From Gorsachius magnificus (taxonomy: Eukaryota; Chordata; Aves; Pelecaniformes; Ardeidae): a DNA stretch of 64,000 nucleotides. Where the stretch lies: contig CM067091.1 in NCBI GenBank assembly GCA_034008185.1, positions 8,597,799-8,661,798 of the forward strand, in the 5' to 3' direction. Below the pieces are notes generated by a model. The model made no database searches, had not been told where the DNA came from, and worked only from the letters and a program-made list of their open reading frames with translations. Position numbers and translations under genes: made by a program. Of the stretch, positions 49,816-60,929 are shown piece after piece (within the stretch, counting starts at the first letter, position 1; the number at the start of each line of letters is the position of its first letter).

Positions 49816-51419
49816 CTGTGCTATGTTCCAGAGGCCAGGAGGGAAAGCCATTTGCAAAGGGTAACAATACAGAAGTGCATGCGTTTTGGAGATGGGGCTT
49901 CCACAACAGTCGTCTTCCATGCCAGGAAGCAGAAATCCTCTCTCCCCCTTGTTCTGCTCAGTTGTTACCCTGGGAGAGCTCTGGTAGGTGATGAATTGCT
50001 CAAGTGGGAAGGCAGTGGTGCCCTTTCTGTTTGTGTGGAGTGTGTCTAATATACTGATATATGCTGCATTCATCCCTTTTAAATATAAATCAATAAGCTG
50101 CTATATTTCAAAAGAGAAGAGAGCACAGGCCAGTCAATGTGCAGTATAAATGTCTTCATTCCCCGGGGTCCCCCTGGCTGGGCTGGAGGGCAGTAGCACA
50201 CCATCACCAGGGGAGAGGAGACGTGCTCAGGCCTTTCCAGTGAGCTGTGCCACGAAGCGAGTGGAAACATGTCAGGGTTTTCCCCGTGTCCTGATGCTGC
50301 CAAGCTCCTCAGCAGCAGCTGTGCACTGAACCAGCCTGATGGCTTGGCCTGCAGGGAGACACCTGCGCTCTTGGTACCCAAACTTGCCCGACACAGGGGG
50401 CCGAATGGTTCGGTACCCCTTTCTGCTGTGCCGGCTGGATCATTTGCAGCAGCTCGAATCCCACATTTCACTTTTCCCTTGCCTTGGTCCAGTGGATGTG
50501 GGGCTCTGTGCATGCGCGTGGAGTGTGTGACCCAAGGGGTGATGCTCAGTTGTAGCAGCCTCATGTTCTCGAAGAAGAGTGAGCGCCTCACCTGCATTTA
50601 TGTCTAAGCCGTTGAAGCATCTATTCCACAAGGTCTCCAGGTGTTAGGGACCTTGGGGTGCACATGCATTTGTGGATTTGGGCCGTCCTTTCTCCAGAGT
50701 CCGTACCCCCTCCATCCTTTGCTCCTGCGGCTTAGCCTGGAAAGCCTCCTGGGCACAGGCGGCAGCTGCACCTACACAGCAAGACCCTACACCCCAGGGC
50801 AGACCCCAACCATGCTATGTCCCTCCTGGCAGTGAGTGTGCAGGAGCCGGGTGAGCATCCTGGGAGGAAGCATCTCCCTGGCCCCAGGGACAGGGCTGGG
50901 AACTGGCACCCGAGCCCGGGCAGAGCAGGGATGTCAGCTCTTCCTGGCAGAAACATGTTCTGGCTCAGATAACGCGTGTAATACAGTCAGATTTTCCTCT
51001 TTCATTTCCTACTGCTGTCACGCCTGTCTGTCTGTACCCATGCAGGGGCTCTCATCTGCCACCACCAGCGCTCGGCAGCCGGGGGACGAGCTCTCAGGGG
51101 TCAGCACGGTGAAAGCAAAATCTCTCGAAAGTGCGGGGAAGGTGCCAAATGATGCCTCCAGCCACTGTTGCTGGTGCGTGAAAACATCCACTCCTTACTG
51201 TCTGTTATCCTGCTTAGAGCTGGGCAATATTGCTGGTGTTACTACATTACAGTCAAAAAAGAAAAATCTACTCTGCACAATTGCAAAATGGTTGCAGATC
51301 CAAGAACTGATAATTATACACCAGTTTCACATGTAAACTATTATTTATGATTAAAAAAATGTCAATTTGTATAGACTCCAACTTTTCACCTATTAAAAAG
51401 CTCACCCACTAATTCGTGT

Positions 51420-51800
51420 TGCATTTAAATGTTCATTTTGGGCCAGATTTCTCTGGTTAATGCACATGATTCTCTTTCAAGTCCTTTGGAAACCAGAGCT
51501 GAAGCTGAAAAGCAGAAGTGGCCCCTTTTCTGGAATCTTTTGCTGAGAAAAAATGTCTCAATATTTTATTAATAATCAATTTCTTATGATTTTTTTTAAG
51601 GAGATGTCATTACATAAACGCCCTCATTTTCCAGAGTGCATGTGGTATTTGTAAGAGCCTGCGAAAGAGTTTGCATGAATAATTCCCATTCAATTGACTA
51701 TTCCCAACCTGTTCACTTCAATCCTCCGCTATGTATTACTTGAGATGTGTGGATGGCCACTCTATTTGCTGGGTATTATTGCTAATTGGATGACTGTAGT
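51420..51800. promoter_or_regulatory. Possible conserved non-coding element
   Basis: A long A/T-rich but non-repetitive block with several homeodomain- and POU-like words: GCATTTAAATG (51421-51431), TTATTAATAATCAATTTC (51566-51583), TTTGCATGAATAATTCCC (51670-51687) and GCTAATTGGATGA (51781-51793). It has the texture of a deeply conserved vertebrate enhancer. There is no open frame longer than about 60 codons, so coding is unlikely. Confidence 0.33.
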
Positions 51801-52089
51801 TTTTCAAACACGATAAATTTAGAGTTAGTGGGTAGCACAGAGGAAAGCACGCAACCACCAGTTGGCAACATGGATAAATACTTAGGTATGGGAAATTTCA
51901 GGATCAGCAAACATTTCCCTGAATCTCTGGATTTCACTTGACTGATCACATCCAGCAAACACACCTGGGCCAGGGGAACCACGGTGTGAGTCCTCCCATG
52001 TCACGCAATGACTCCAGGAGGGGGGACTTTATAGCAAGGGCCAAATTTCCCTATTTGACCTGAAGTAAAAGGAAAAAAATACTATTTGG

Positions 52090-52204
52090 GGATTTGTAGT
52101 GGTATGGATCCTTCCAGGGCTGTGTAGCCCCAATGTAAAAATAATAATAAAAAAAAACTTGATGGATTTATAAAGGCATGGATCCTTTCAGCACTGTGTG
52201 ATGC
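52090..52204 (+). repeat. Two-copy imperfect direct duplication
   Basis: Bases 52090-52130 and 52164-52204 align without gaps over 41 positions at about three quarters identity, sharing GGATTT, ATGGATCCTT and CTGTGT. The period is 74 bases. An A-rich spacer with AATAATAATAAAAAAAAA separates them. Confidence 0.65.
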
Positions 52205-52578
52205 ATTTGTAGTTATGCTGGAGAGCATCTTGATCAGGAAAATCAAATCTTGTGCATCAGGGCATGGGCACACATTTCTTGGGGTCAAGAAGCACCTTTT
52301 CACCACCAGCTGAGGATGGGCTGGATTTCAGTTCATTTTTCACTAACTACAAGGTTTTCAGCCACTCTTGGTGCAGGGCAAAAGCCAATGGTCCTGCGAT
52401 GACTGCTCTGACACCAGATCAAGTAGCTCTGGAGCATCTCCCCAAGCCAAAACCATGCATGGCAGGAGGCAGCTCAGGAGCAATTGGCAGGACGATTGCA
52501 CACCATGCAAGGCGTGCGCAGCGCTGCTCTCTGCTTTGCAGAGCTGCTGGAGGTGGGAGGGAATCCCTGCATTTCTTT

Positions 52579-52604
52579 GGGGTGGGGGAGGGGGGAGATG
52601 TGGG
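52579..52604 (+). other. G-quadruplex motif
   Basis: Four G runs (4, 5, 6 and 3) are separated by loops of 1, 1 and 6 bases, satisfying the usual G3+N1-7 pattern. Function is unknown. Confidence 0.7.
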
Positions 52605-52894
52605 AGATAAGACACTGGCAACGTTCAATGAGTCTCAGAGCCTGCCGCCTAAGTGAGACGTTGACAGAAAAAAAAAGAAACCCCGTTAGGAAATCTCTCT
52701 CCCTCTGCCTGGAAGAGGGCGAGGGTTTTTATTTGGGGCTGGGGAGTGGGGGAAAGTGGAAGGTTTGCATACATTTCAAGCCTCAGCCGAAATACAAAGT
52801 GCTTTTTGTGAACGCAAGAGAAAAGGACGTGAAGCAGGCAGAAGAGGAGGAGGAAGAGCAGGGGAAGGATGCCTCAATACAAAAAAGCTTAGCC

Positions 52895-53040
52895 TGATAA
52901 AATATTTAGGACGGGCTCACACATCAGAATATTAATGCTCTGCATTCCTTGTGCTTGCACTCTGTTGATCTTCATTCTCCAGTGACCTTGTTTACAGTAT
53001 CTGAATTTGCAGTCTGCATTTTAATAAGGCCCTGAGAGAA
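52895..53040. promoter_or_regulatory. Possible conserved non-coding element
   Basis: An A/T-rich block with AAAATATTTAGGACGGG (52899-52915), CAGAATATTAATGCTC (52925-52940) and TGCATTTTAATAAGG (53015-53029), bounded by GC-rich sequence. Same reasoning and limits as for 51420-51800. Confidence 0.25.
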
Positions 53041-54374
53041 GGTCTGAGACACAGCGTCTCACTGAACCAACTTCAAAACCCTCCTCCAGCTGGTTGAAAT
53101 TCTGGAGGATGGGATCTGGCTTCGAGGTGCCTGGCCCCTCCGGAGAGCCCGGCCACTGCCCACACCGGGTCAGCCACTGACGCCTTGGACTGGGAAACTG
53201 GGGCAGCATGGAGGGGCTCCTCCATGCAATTAATTAATTTTCCTTCCCACCTTGCTTAAAGGCTTGGTGGAATCCTGGCCTCCCATGCACAGATTAGGCA
53301 GCCGCCCCACAATGGCTGGTCCCCTTCCTCTCCCCCCTGTTCTCACCAGGTGACCCACGGGAGATCGACCGGCTGCTCCCCACGGGCTCTGGCAGCCAGC
53401 GCAGAGCTAAGCAGCTGGAAGTGATGGGGAGCCACGGTCCCCTCAGCAGGCACAGGAGGGGTCCGGAGGCAGCTGCCATCTCCTGCGGCCGCCAGGAGAG
53501 CGAAGCGTGTTCCCAAACCTGAATTGCCTAATGGGCTGTGAAGGGGTCTCAGCAGGCAGAGCCCAGGCTCCGGGGGATGTGGGAGAGATCGTGCAGTTGG
53601 CATGTTTATCACATCTGTTGGCTGCTTCCGTGGAGATGCTGTCGAAGACGGGAGTGTGCAGGAGGGCAGGCGGAGCTGGGGAGCTTTCCCTGGGGATGTG
53701 CCAGCGTCCAGCTCTGCTCGCTCAGGGACTGCCAGGGTCCGACCTGCCTGAGCCAAGCTCTGCACATGAGGTTGCGATGGCATGGGGCCCGTCCTGCACC
53801 AGTCTGTGTCCACCCAGCAGAGGGTGGTGGCTGCCTGTGGACACGCTGGTTGTGCAGCTCAGGGCTGGCTGGTGCTGGAGACGTGCAAGGAGATGCTGGG
53901 CTGTGCACAGGGCTCCCCGGGACTGGTGGTGACCTGCACAGGGGGGCAGCAGCTGGAAGCTCCTACCAAGCCTTGCTGGCCCCCAGGACAGCCCTGCCCT
54001 GCTTGCCTATGGTGCTATGCACTACGAGGTTGGTGCAGTGCCCTGGCACCACAGCACTGGGTGGGAGCAGCAAAACAAAAACAGGGCGTCTGGGGTTTTT
54101 GGAACAACCCCCTTGAAAGCCAATACTGGAAATGAGCTTGAGGCCAGTCACACCTTTTCAAATACACAGATCCAACCATTCAGAGGGTGGGGGAGACCCT
54201 TCCCCAATCCAGTCCCACTCCTACTTGTGCTCACTTTAGAAGAAGCAGGAATGCCCCATGATTTGAAATGGCATTGTCCCTCCTTCTCACTCTGACCACA
54301 GATGAGTTCTCATGGTGCCACAGACGTGGCTGCAGCACGGTCAGTGTGGCAGGAGCCAGGAGGTCAGGCTTGAC

Positions 54375-54530
54375 TTTGTATCTACACAGCACTTTGCATG
54401 TTTTTACTCCGACACAAATTAATGAATCCTTATGGAGACTGGGAGGGAAAGGAGGATGGGGCTTTTTTTCGGTTTTACAGATAGGAAAATACAATATGTA
54501 GTCACTGGCAAAGCAAAGGCAGGAACTTGG
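54375..54530 (-). mobile_element. MIR-family SINE remnant (reverse orientation)
   Basis: CAGCACTTTGCATG (54387-54400), an AATTAATGAATCCTTATGG segment (54418-54436) and TTTTACAGATAGGAAAA (54473-54489) follow the order and spacing of the antisense MIR core and tail ('gcactttacatgtattaactcatttaatcctc' in pieces, then 'ttttacagatgaggaaa'). 'gtcactggcaaagc' at 54501-54514 fits the next MIR segment. The tRNA head is not recognisable. Confidence 0.6.
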
Positions 54531-57144
54531 GGCAGCTTCCTTCCAGCCTTACCTCTCCCATTGCAATAATGCCTCAGCATCCGTAGGGCCACCCAGCCGG
54601 CTCCTGCGTAGCACTGTCCAGACTCCTGAAGGAGACCTTCACTGCTTTACCCCTCCTTTCCCCTGGGAAAAGCTCATCAAGCCTCTTCCCTCTGACTTCT
54701 CACAGAGACATAGCTCAGGGTAAAGCATCATCTTGCCTGAGGAGTCATGTGGCCCTGTGGCACTCGGGGTCCCCTCTTGGGGGGGCGATGATGAGCTCCG
54801 CTGCCTGGCTTTCCCCAGCATGTGAAAAGGGAGTATTTTCTGCTTGGGTTTGGGAGGGCTTTGAAGGGCAACACTGGAGCCCTGCAACGGCCAGCAAAGC
54901 AGGGAAAAATTGTGACTCCAGCTCAGGACATAGTCGTTGTCCTGACAGAGGTTCAGAGATGATTTTCAAGAACAGCAAGGGATGTTCCCTCCTCCCAAGT
55001 GACCTTTCTTCCTTCTCTGAAGAGCTCCAGGCACAGAGTGTATCGTGTAGCAGTCTCTCCTGAGTATGTCCTCAGCTTGCTTGGGTTTGTGTGCAGCACA
55101 AGTGCAGGCTGGTGAAGTTTGGCCCTGCAGCCTTCTTCTTCCTAGACAGCTGCTTGCTCCCCTCCTGACACTTGCTTTTTTTTGGATTCTAGAACTGAAT
55201 TTGAATTCCAAAATATTACAAGAGGGATCTTGTGCATTCACTTGTTTTTCTGGAGACAATTTTCCCCAACACATTCCTTGCTGCTGACTTCTGCATGCAT
55301 GGCTGTAAGTGACCTTCCTGGCAGATGCCACAAAGTGAGCTGGGTGTCCATGATCCCTTCATGGTCAGTCTCCACGGAAACTGGTCAGCTCAACCACTGG
55401 ACCTCAGAGTATGATTCAGGACCTATTTCTCACTGTGCCATACAGCACACAGTGCTGTGAGGCTCAGGTCTCTCTTGGTTTGACACAAATAACAGTAAGT
55501 GCACTGAAGCAGGTAAAGCATTGTTCTGATGGTATTTGATGATCCAAGCAGAGGGAAAGTGTGATGAAAGCACCATTATTCTGGTCTGAACCTCCATCAG
55601 AGCTCAAACCTGCACAACCTGAAGTGGTCTTGCAGAGGAGGCAAAAATGCAGCTGGGAGGTATTTCCAGTGCAGCACAGACCCAGAAGTCTTGTTCCATC
55701 TGTGATTGCTTCTGTGCATCTGTTGCACTACGAACTGGGAAATGTTCAAAAGACAGTGAAATAAACCTTAGCACTTCTTAACTACACCTTTAGAAGTCCG
55801 CCGTGGACTGGGACCCACAGTCATGCTGGGGACAGACTGAGGAAACTCATCCTGCTCCAGCTTTGAGATGACTGGAGAAAATGATAGAGCTTGCACAGCT
55901 CAAGGCTGACTTTTGTTTTCTGGTTCAGAGTCTTTGGCACAGTCTCAGTCTCTATTTCCAACTTGGCTGCACACCATCAGAAAGGTCAGAATGTGGCTTC
56001 TCATTAAAGAAAAGTCCAGTTCTCCCTCGGCGCAGTAGCTTGGCTTGCAAAACAGCAGACTGGCAACATCAAGCTCACAGGAAGGTGAGCCAGAGTCAGT
56101 TCACAGTGAGACACAGCATCCTCCGAGGCTGGGCTGCGCAGCCAGCCCAGGGCATCCCCCAGTTGCCCCTCTGCAGCTTGCTGCTCCCAGTAGAAGGGTC
56201 TCTGCTCTGGGCAGTTTCCATTGTGGCCACCACTTTGTCTGGAGATGTCATCTGGAAGAGAAGGATGAGACCCCTGAGTACCTGGGCTTTGGGAGCAGGG
56301 ATGTGGAAGGGGAGGTTCATGTGTTGCTGGAGCCTGTGCTGGACCTTGAGCACAAAGGTGTCTGAGGAGGGGCTGCAGAGTCCTGTGGGGACTCCCAGGC
56401 TCACTGCACATCTGCTGAGCTCTGAGAGGCATTTTTGGGGCACAAAAGTGGAATCTCCAGAGAAAGGGTTACAGATACTGGGGCAAGGGATGGCCACACT
56501 CCTAGGGATGCCAAGTATGTAAAGGATAACTGCTGGCAGCTGATCCCCATGGCTGGGGACAAGGGGTAAGAGCTGTCCTGGGCACCATGCTCCGGGGCAA
56601 CCTGCAGAATGGGCAATAGCTATACCACCAGCAAGGGCTCCTGCTGCTCCTGGAGCTGCTTAGAGCCATGCCTGCCAGGGATATTTGGATTTTACCAAAG
56701 GCAATGAGGCAGGGGAGCAAAGGGCTTCAGCCATGCCAAAATACCCAGGCACCAGGGATGGGGATGGTGTGCTGCAGCCACCAGCTTTGCATGCTCTGGT
56801 AAAGCTGGTGCTGAGTTGCCAGCATTCATGGGTGACACCACACCATGTGTGTGCCTGGGGTTCCTGTGTGTGCCTTAGGACCATGGCCAACCAACGACCA
56901 GGACCCCAGCAACCCAACCAGTCTCAGCACCCTTCAGCAGAGGACAAGCTGGACGACACCGGCTAGGGGAGCAGCAGGGGATGCCCTCCCTCACTTGTGC
57001 TGTAGGAGCAGAGAAACCACCATCTGCTGCACCTCTGGGCCACCAAAAAATGGAGGTCTGAGGCTTCATGAGGCTTCAAACTTCTCTGGAAGAGCCTTCA
57101 AAGTGGCCTCCATCATGTCCCTGCCAAGGTGTCAGGAGTGAACC

Positions 57145-57235
57145 TCAGTAACAGGCTGAGCCACTGTGCCTTGGCTTCCCCATCTATTAAATGAGATCAT
57201 TGATGTAGTCTCCTGTGCCATTTGATATCTAAACA
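57145..57235 (+). mobile_element. MIR-like SINE tail fragment (tentative)
   Basis: CCTTGGCTTCCCCATCTATT (57169-57188) followed by AAATGAG resembles the 'cctcagtttccccatctgtaaaatggg' core of MIR-type SINEs, and CATTTGATATCT (57219-57230) fits the 'ctttgagatct' tail word. The head is missing. Confidence 0.4.
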
Positions 57236-57450
57236 TGGGCTTTTAAGTGCAGAGTAATTGCACCTTTCCCTTTTTACCACCTCACTTTCCAGTGTGATGG
57301 GGTAGAGATTAAATATTAGCACCAGGTCAGTTAAGGACAACTTGTCCCAGCAGCACTGGAGCAAGAGGAGAGTGTGCACAGCTGCCTGTATTCGCACAGT
57401 CTCAGGGCTCTCTCAAAGGTCCTGGAGCAAAGCAAAAGCCATTTATTCTG

Positions 57451-57470
57451 CCCCCCCCTTCCCCTCCCCC
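57451..57470 (-). other. C-rich tract, G-quadruplex motif on minus strand
   Basis: C8-TT-C4-T-C5 on the plus strand gives G5-A-G4-AA-G8 on the minus strand, enough for four G runs if the G8 run is split. Confidence 0.55.
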
Positions 57471-58029
57471 ATTTCTAAATAACAATCAAGCTGGGAAGGT
57501 ACAGGACTGCAGTGCAGAGAAAACACAGACACATTTCTTGGGTTTCTTTAAAGCTCCTTGCCTCCTTGCCTGGCCCTGGTGTATGAGCAAGGCTAGGGCT
57601 GAGGCAGGGAGGTGAGGGCATGGAGCTGCAGGGCCAGATGTGTGTGTCTGTGTGCAAGCTGTCCAGCACATCTGTGGATCAGAGCAGTAGCAAAGTGCCC
57701 CGATCCCCTGCAGTGAGGGTCTCACCCCCTCCCTCAGCTCCTGGTGGTGCTGATGTCCGTCAGCAGAAGCCCTAGGCAGCAGGCAGGCAGCAGAGAACCG
57801 GGAGGGGGAGTGCTCCCCTCTGTCCTCCAGCACCAGCACAGCTCCAGGTGTTAGGAACAAACCCCCAAATCATCAAAGTGTTCCCCAGTCTGGAGCTCTG
57901 GGGACACAGGATGTACCCCAGGGCAGATTCAGACCTGGCATGGGAAAGGGAAGGACACATGGGGCAAATCCTGGCTGAGTCCCTGCCTCTGTGAGGGTCG
58001 CTCCAGGCCACCCTGGTGGATGAGTGGGG

Positions 58030-58755
58030 ATGAAGGCATTGAGAGCAGCCTGCAGAGAAGCACTTGGGGTACTGGGGGGGTACCAGGGGATGAAAAGCTG
58101 TACATGAGCCAGCAATGTGCGCTGGCAGCCCAGAAAGCCAACCGTGCCATGGGCTGCATCCCCAGCAGCGTGGTCAGTGGGGCGAGGGAGGGTATCCTGC
58201 CCCTCTGCTCCGCTCTGGTGAGACCCCCCTGGGACCCTGCATCCCGCTCTGGGGTCCCCAGCACAAGAAGGACATGGACCTGTTGGAGCGGGGCCAGAGA
58301 AGGGCTACTAAAATGATCCGAGGGCTGGAGCCCCTCTCCTATGAGGCCAGGCTGAGAGAGTTGGGGTTGTTCAGCCTGGAGAAGAGAAGGCTGCGGGCAG
58401 ACCTGATTGCGGCCTTTCAGTGCTTAAAGGGGGCCCATAGGAAAGATGGGGAAAATCTTTTTAGCAGTGGTGGTTGTGACAGGGCAAGGGGTTATGGTTT
58501 TAAACTAAAACAGGGTAGGTTTAGACTGGATATAAGGAAGAAATTCTTTACCGTGAGCGTGGTGAAACACTGGAAGGGGTTGCCCAGAGAGGTGGTGGAG
58601 GCCCCATCCCTGGAACCATTCCAGGCCAGGTTGGACAGGGCTGTGAGCAACCTGATCTGGTTAAGGGCATCCCTGCTCATTGCAGGGGGGTTGGACTAGA
58701 TGGCCTCTAAAGGTCCCTTCCAACCCAAACCACTCTATGATTCCATGATTCTGTG
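58030..58755 (+). mobile_element. CR1 LINE, 5'-truncated, about 0.73 kb
   Basis: Plus-strand CR1 starting with GGCATTGAGAGCAGCC, continuing through the 'gatgaaaagctgtacatgagcc' block (58090-58111) to the 3' end CTCTATGATTCCATGATTCTG (58732-58752). It matches the region of the copies at 19165 and 24711 in opposite orientation, but with a different 3' tail spelling, so it is a related but distinct or older copy. Confidence 0.95.
58081..58699 (+). pseudogene. CR1 ORF2 C-terminal remnant
   Basis: Two open blocks read as the post-RT part of CR1 ORF2. The first (frame of 58020-58316) contains [16 protein letters not shown] and SALVRP. The second (frame of 58115-58699) contains [34 protein letters not shown] and [10 protein letters not shown]. 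The change of frame lies around 58215-58245, where a base appears to be lost in the C run of GAGACCCCCCTGG relative to the sister copies. It is not functional. Confidence 0.9.
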
Positions 58756-59724
58756 AGTTTCTGGATACCTTTTCCTCCTGCCACAGGGAAGGATGTGCTG
58801 CTCAGTGCACCCTGTCTCCTGTCCGATACACTCAGTGCAGTGTTTGTGTGCAGAACAAGTGGGTCCCTAGCTGAGAGATGCTGAGATCCAGTGCAAGAAA
58901 TGCAGGGAGAGAAACATAGGGAACCTGGAGAAATCCTTGAGGAACAGCACCTTTGCTTCCTGCTGTGGGCTTACCCCCAAGGCAGAAAGCCCATGCAGTG
59001 AGTGCGCTCGGACCCACATGCAGGTCTGCACACACTGGCCCCCCACGCCAGCTCTCCAACTCACCCTCCTCCTCGCCCCACTCCCCTGGAGCTGGCAGGG
59101 CCCCGGGCAAGGGATGGCAGTGATTTATTTCAGAACATTTCTTGCCTGTTGAAAGCCTGACCTCAGATATGGAGAGACGACGTGGGGAAGATGTACGAGT
59201 GTCTCTCAGCAAAAGTGCATCAGAGAAATTGAGCGTGAGCTGCCATCAATCTGCTCAAGCTCAGCGGCCCCGCGCAACAGCGAGGGAGACCGGGACCGGT
59301 AGGGATTCTGCGAAGGTCACCTGGGAGCTGACTCAGCCTCCGCTCCCCTCTCCTGCCATCCATCACACCCGCTGGGGAAGAGGCAGGGAGCAGAGGCTGG
59401 AGGCAATCTCCTTCTCATCCCTCATCCATTCCCCTTTACAGCTTCATTTAGGAGGCTGAAACGACACACAGGCACAAATGTCACTGGGGGCACGGTCAGC
59501 AATGATCTTTCGGCAGCCGTAACAAGCCCTGACAGGGTCCATGGGGAAAGCCGTTGCCCCAGCCAAGCTTCCTGCCCTGGGGTCCCCAAGGGCTGGGACA
59601 AGGACAAGATGGATAGGGACATGGGGACAGAGGTGACAGGTGGGGTTTTTCCTCTCAGTGGCTCCAGCTAGTATAGCAACGGCATTTGGATAACACGCAG
59701 AGTCTCCTCTAAAGCTAGTGAGGA
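58756..59724. other. Non-coding spacer between two CR1 copies
   Basis: Nothing gene-like is recognised. The frames at 58832-59212 minus and 59142-59459 plus have no domain. Confidence 0.6.
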
Positions 59725-60100
59725 CTAGCCTGGAGAAAAGGAGGCTGAGGGGAGACCTTATTGCCCTCTATAACAACCTGAAAGGAGGGTGTAGTGAGGT
59801 GGGTGTTGGTCTGTGCTCCCAGGTAACAGGTGATGGGACGGGGGGAAATGGCCTCAAGTTGTGCCAGGGCAGGTTTAGGTTGGACATTAGGAAAAAATTT
59901 TTCACCTAAAGGGTTGTCAAGCACTGGAAGAGGCTGCCCAGGGAAGGGGTCGAGTCCCCATCCCTGGAGGTATTTAAAAGACAGGTGGGTGAGATGCTTA
60001 GGGCCATGGTTTAGTGGTGGGATGGCAGTGTTAGGTTAATGGTTGGACTTAATGATTTTAAAGGTCTTTTCCAACCTAAACAATTCTATGATTCTATGAC
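59725..60100 (+). mobile_element. CR1 LINE fragment, 3' end
   Basis: Starts inside the conserved 'agcctggagaaaaggaggct' block (59726-59745), passes the 'aggtttaggttggacattagg' region (59872-59892) and ends CAATTCTATGATTCTATGAC, the CR1 3' octamer. A short frame (59718-59909) reads [20 protein letters not shown] and [10 protein letters not shown], then meets TAA at 59907-59909. The tail resembles that of the fragment at 9571. Confidence 0.95.
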
Positions 60101-60452
60101 TAGAAAACAGCTGAGCTCTTCTCAGTGGTTTCTAGGATAGCCAGAATCTGAGCAAGGCTGTTTCTGCCCATGGCGTAAACACCACATGTATTTGCTCACC
60201 AAACCTCTGGGATCTGACTTCAGCATCCTGTAGGCAGGTTTTATGTTTTACCTTCCAGGAAGCCCAGCCCCTGAGGAGACCCCGTATTCCCTCAGGGCAA
60301 CTGACCTCCATTGAGTCTGCGCTGCCAGAGGTCTCAGACTGGGGCTGGACTCAGGAGAGCAGGTCAGCAGGGTTCAGGTAAGTCAGCCCCTGGGAAACAA
60401 GGCTCCAAACAAGTGTGAAAATTGTGCAAAGGGCTCAGGTACGGACATGAGC

Positions 60453-60474
60453 GTGGGTGGGTGGGTGGGGGTGG
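60453..60474 (+). repeat. (GTGG)n repeat with G-quadruplex motif
   Basis: Runs G3, G3, G3 and G5 with single-T loops at 60455-60471 form a textbook short-loop G-quadruplex motif. The tract may also be a length-variable microsatellite. Confidence 0.8.
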
Positions 60475-60726
60475 TTGTGTGATGCTCCCTGCAGAACGTC
60501 TGAATCTCCTTCTGGAAGAGCTTGTCAGAAGGCGGCCTAGAGAACCAGGGGCTGAGTTCAAACCTCCATCTGTTTTTTTGCTGATCCATAGCATTCTCAC
60601 TAATTCCCGGTCAGGATCACATTTCTATACATTTCAGTCAAACACATTACCTGCCTGCTTCGCCCGCCCAGATGCACACCAGTCAAGCAGCTCCCATTCG
60701 GCTGCCTGCACTCTTACTCCTTGTAC

Positions 60727-60929
60727 CTGCACTGATTTATGGAGATGGCTCGAGCAGAGCTGCTCTGAATACACAAGCAGGGAAATGATGCTGAATCCAA
60801 ACCCAAGCGCAACATCCACCATGCCAATAAACATTTTTTGATCTTGACTTTCTTCAAAGGGCTTGCCCACATGATAATGAACAGATGGCTTCGCGTTAGG
60901 ATGAAATGCACCTTCCTTCATGTCTAGAT
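60727..60929 (-). other. Candidate exon of unknown product (weak)
   Basis: On the minus strand a 203-base open segment is bounded by a TGTTTAG acceptor-like end (60930-60936) and a CAG|GTACAAG donor-like end at 60727. An open frame runs through it in one phase and includes HPNAKPSVHYHVGKPFEE and a hydrophobic stretch FIGMVDVALGFGFSIISLL. I recognise no family. Other frames through the same bases are also long, no neighbouring exon was found, and the acceptor lacks a strong pyrimidine tract. It could equally be a conserved non-coding element or chance. Confidence 0.18.

Larger units (their letters stand above)
49816..54374. other. Non-coding stretch, no gene recognised
   Basis: No gene is recognised. 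It contains A/T-rich possible conserved elements (51420-51800, 52895-53040), a two-copy imperfect duplication (52090-52204) and a G-quadruplex motif (52579-52604). Frames at 53538-54116 plus (192 codons) and 50079-50597 minus have no domains. Confidence 0.55.
54531..58029. other. Non-coding stretch, no gene recognised
   Basis: No gene is recognised. The 213-codon frame at 55881-56522 plus has no domain and runs against two long opposite-strand frames. A MIR-like tail (57145-57235) and a C-rich tract (57451-57470) are listed separately. Confidence 0.55.

Noticed and set aside
55881..56522. Plus-strand open frame of 213 codons
   Set aside because: Composition is Trp/Ser/Leu-rich like random translation, and opposite-strand frames at 56004-56432 and 56096-56497 are equally open. 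No family recognised.
58020..58316. Plus-strand frames at the CR1 start that could be annotated as a protein
   Set aside because: They are ORF2 debris of the CR1 at 58030-58755 with a frame change, not a host gene.
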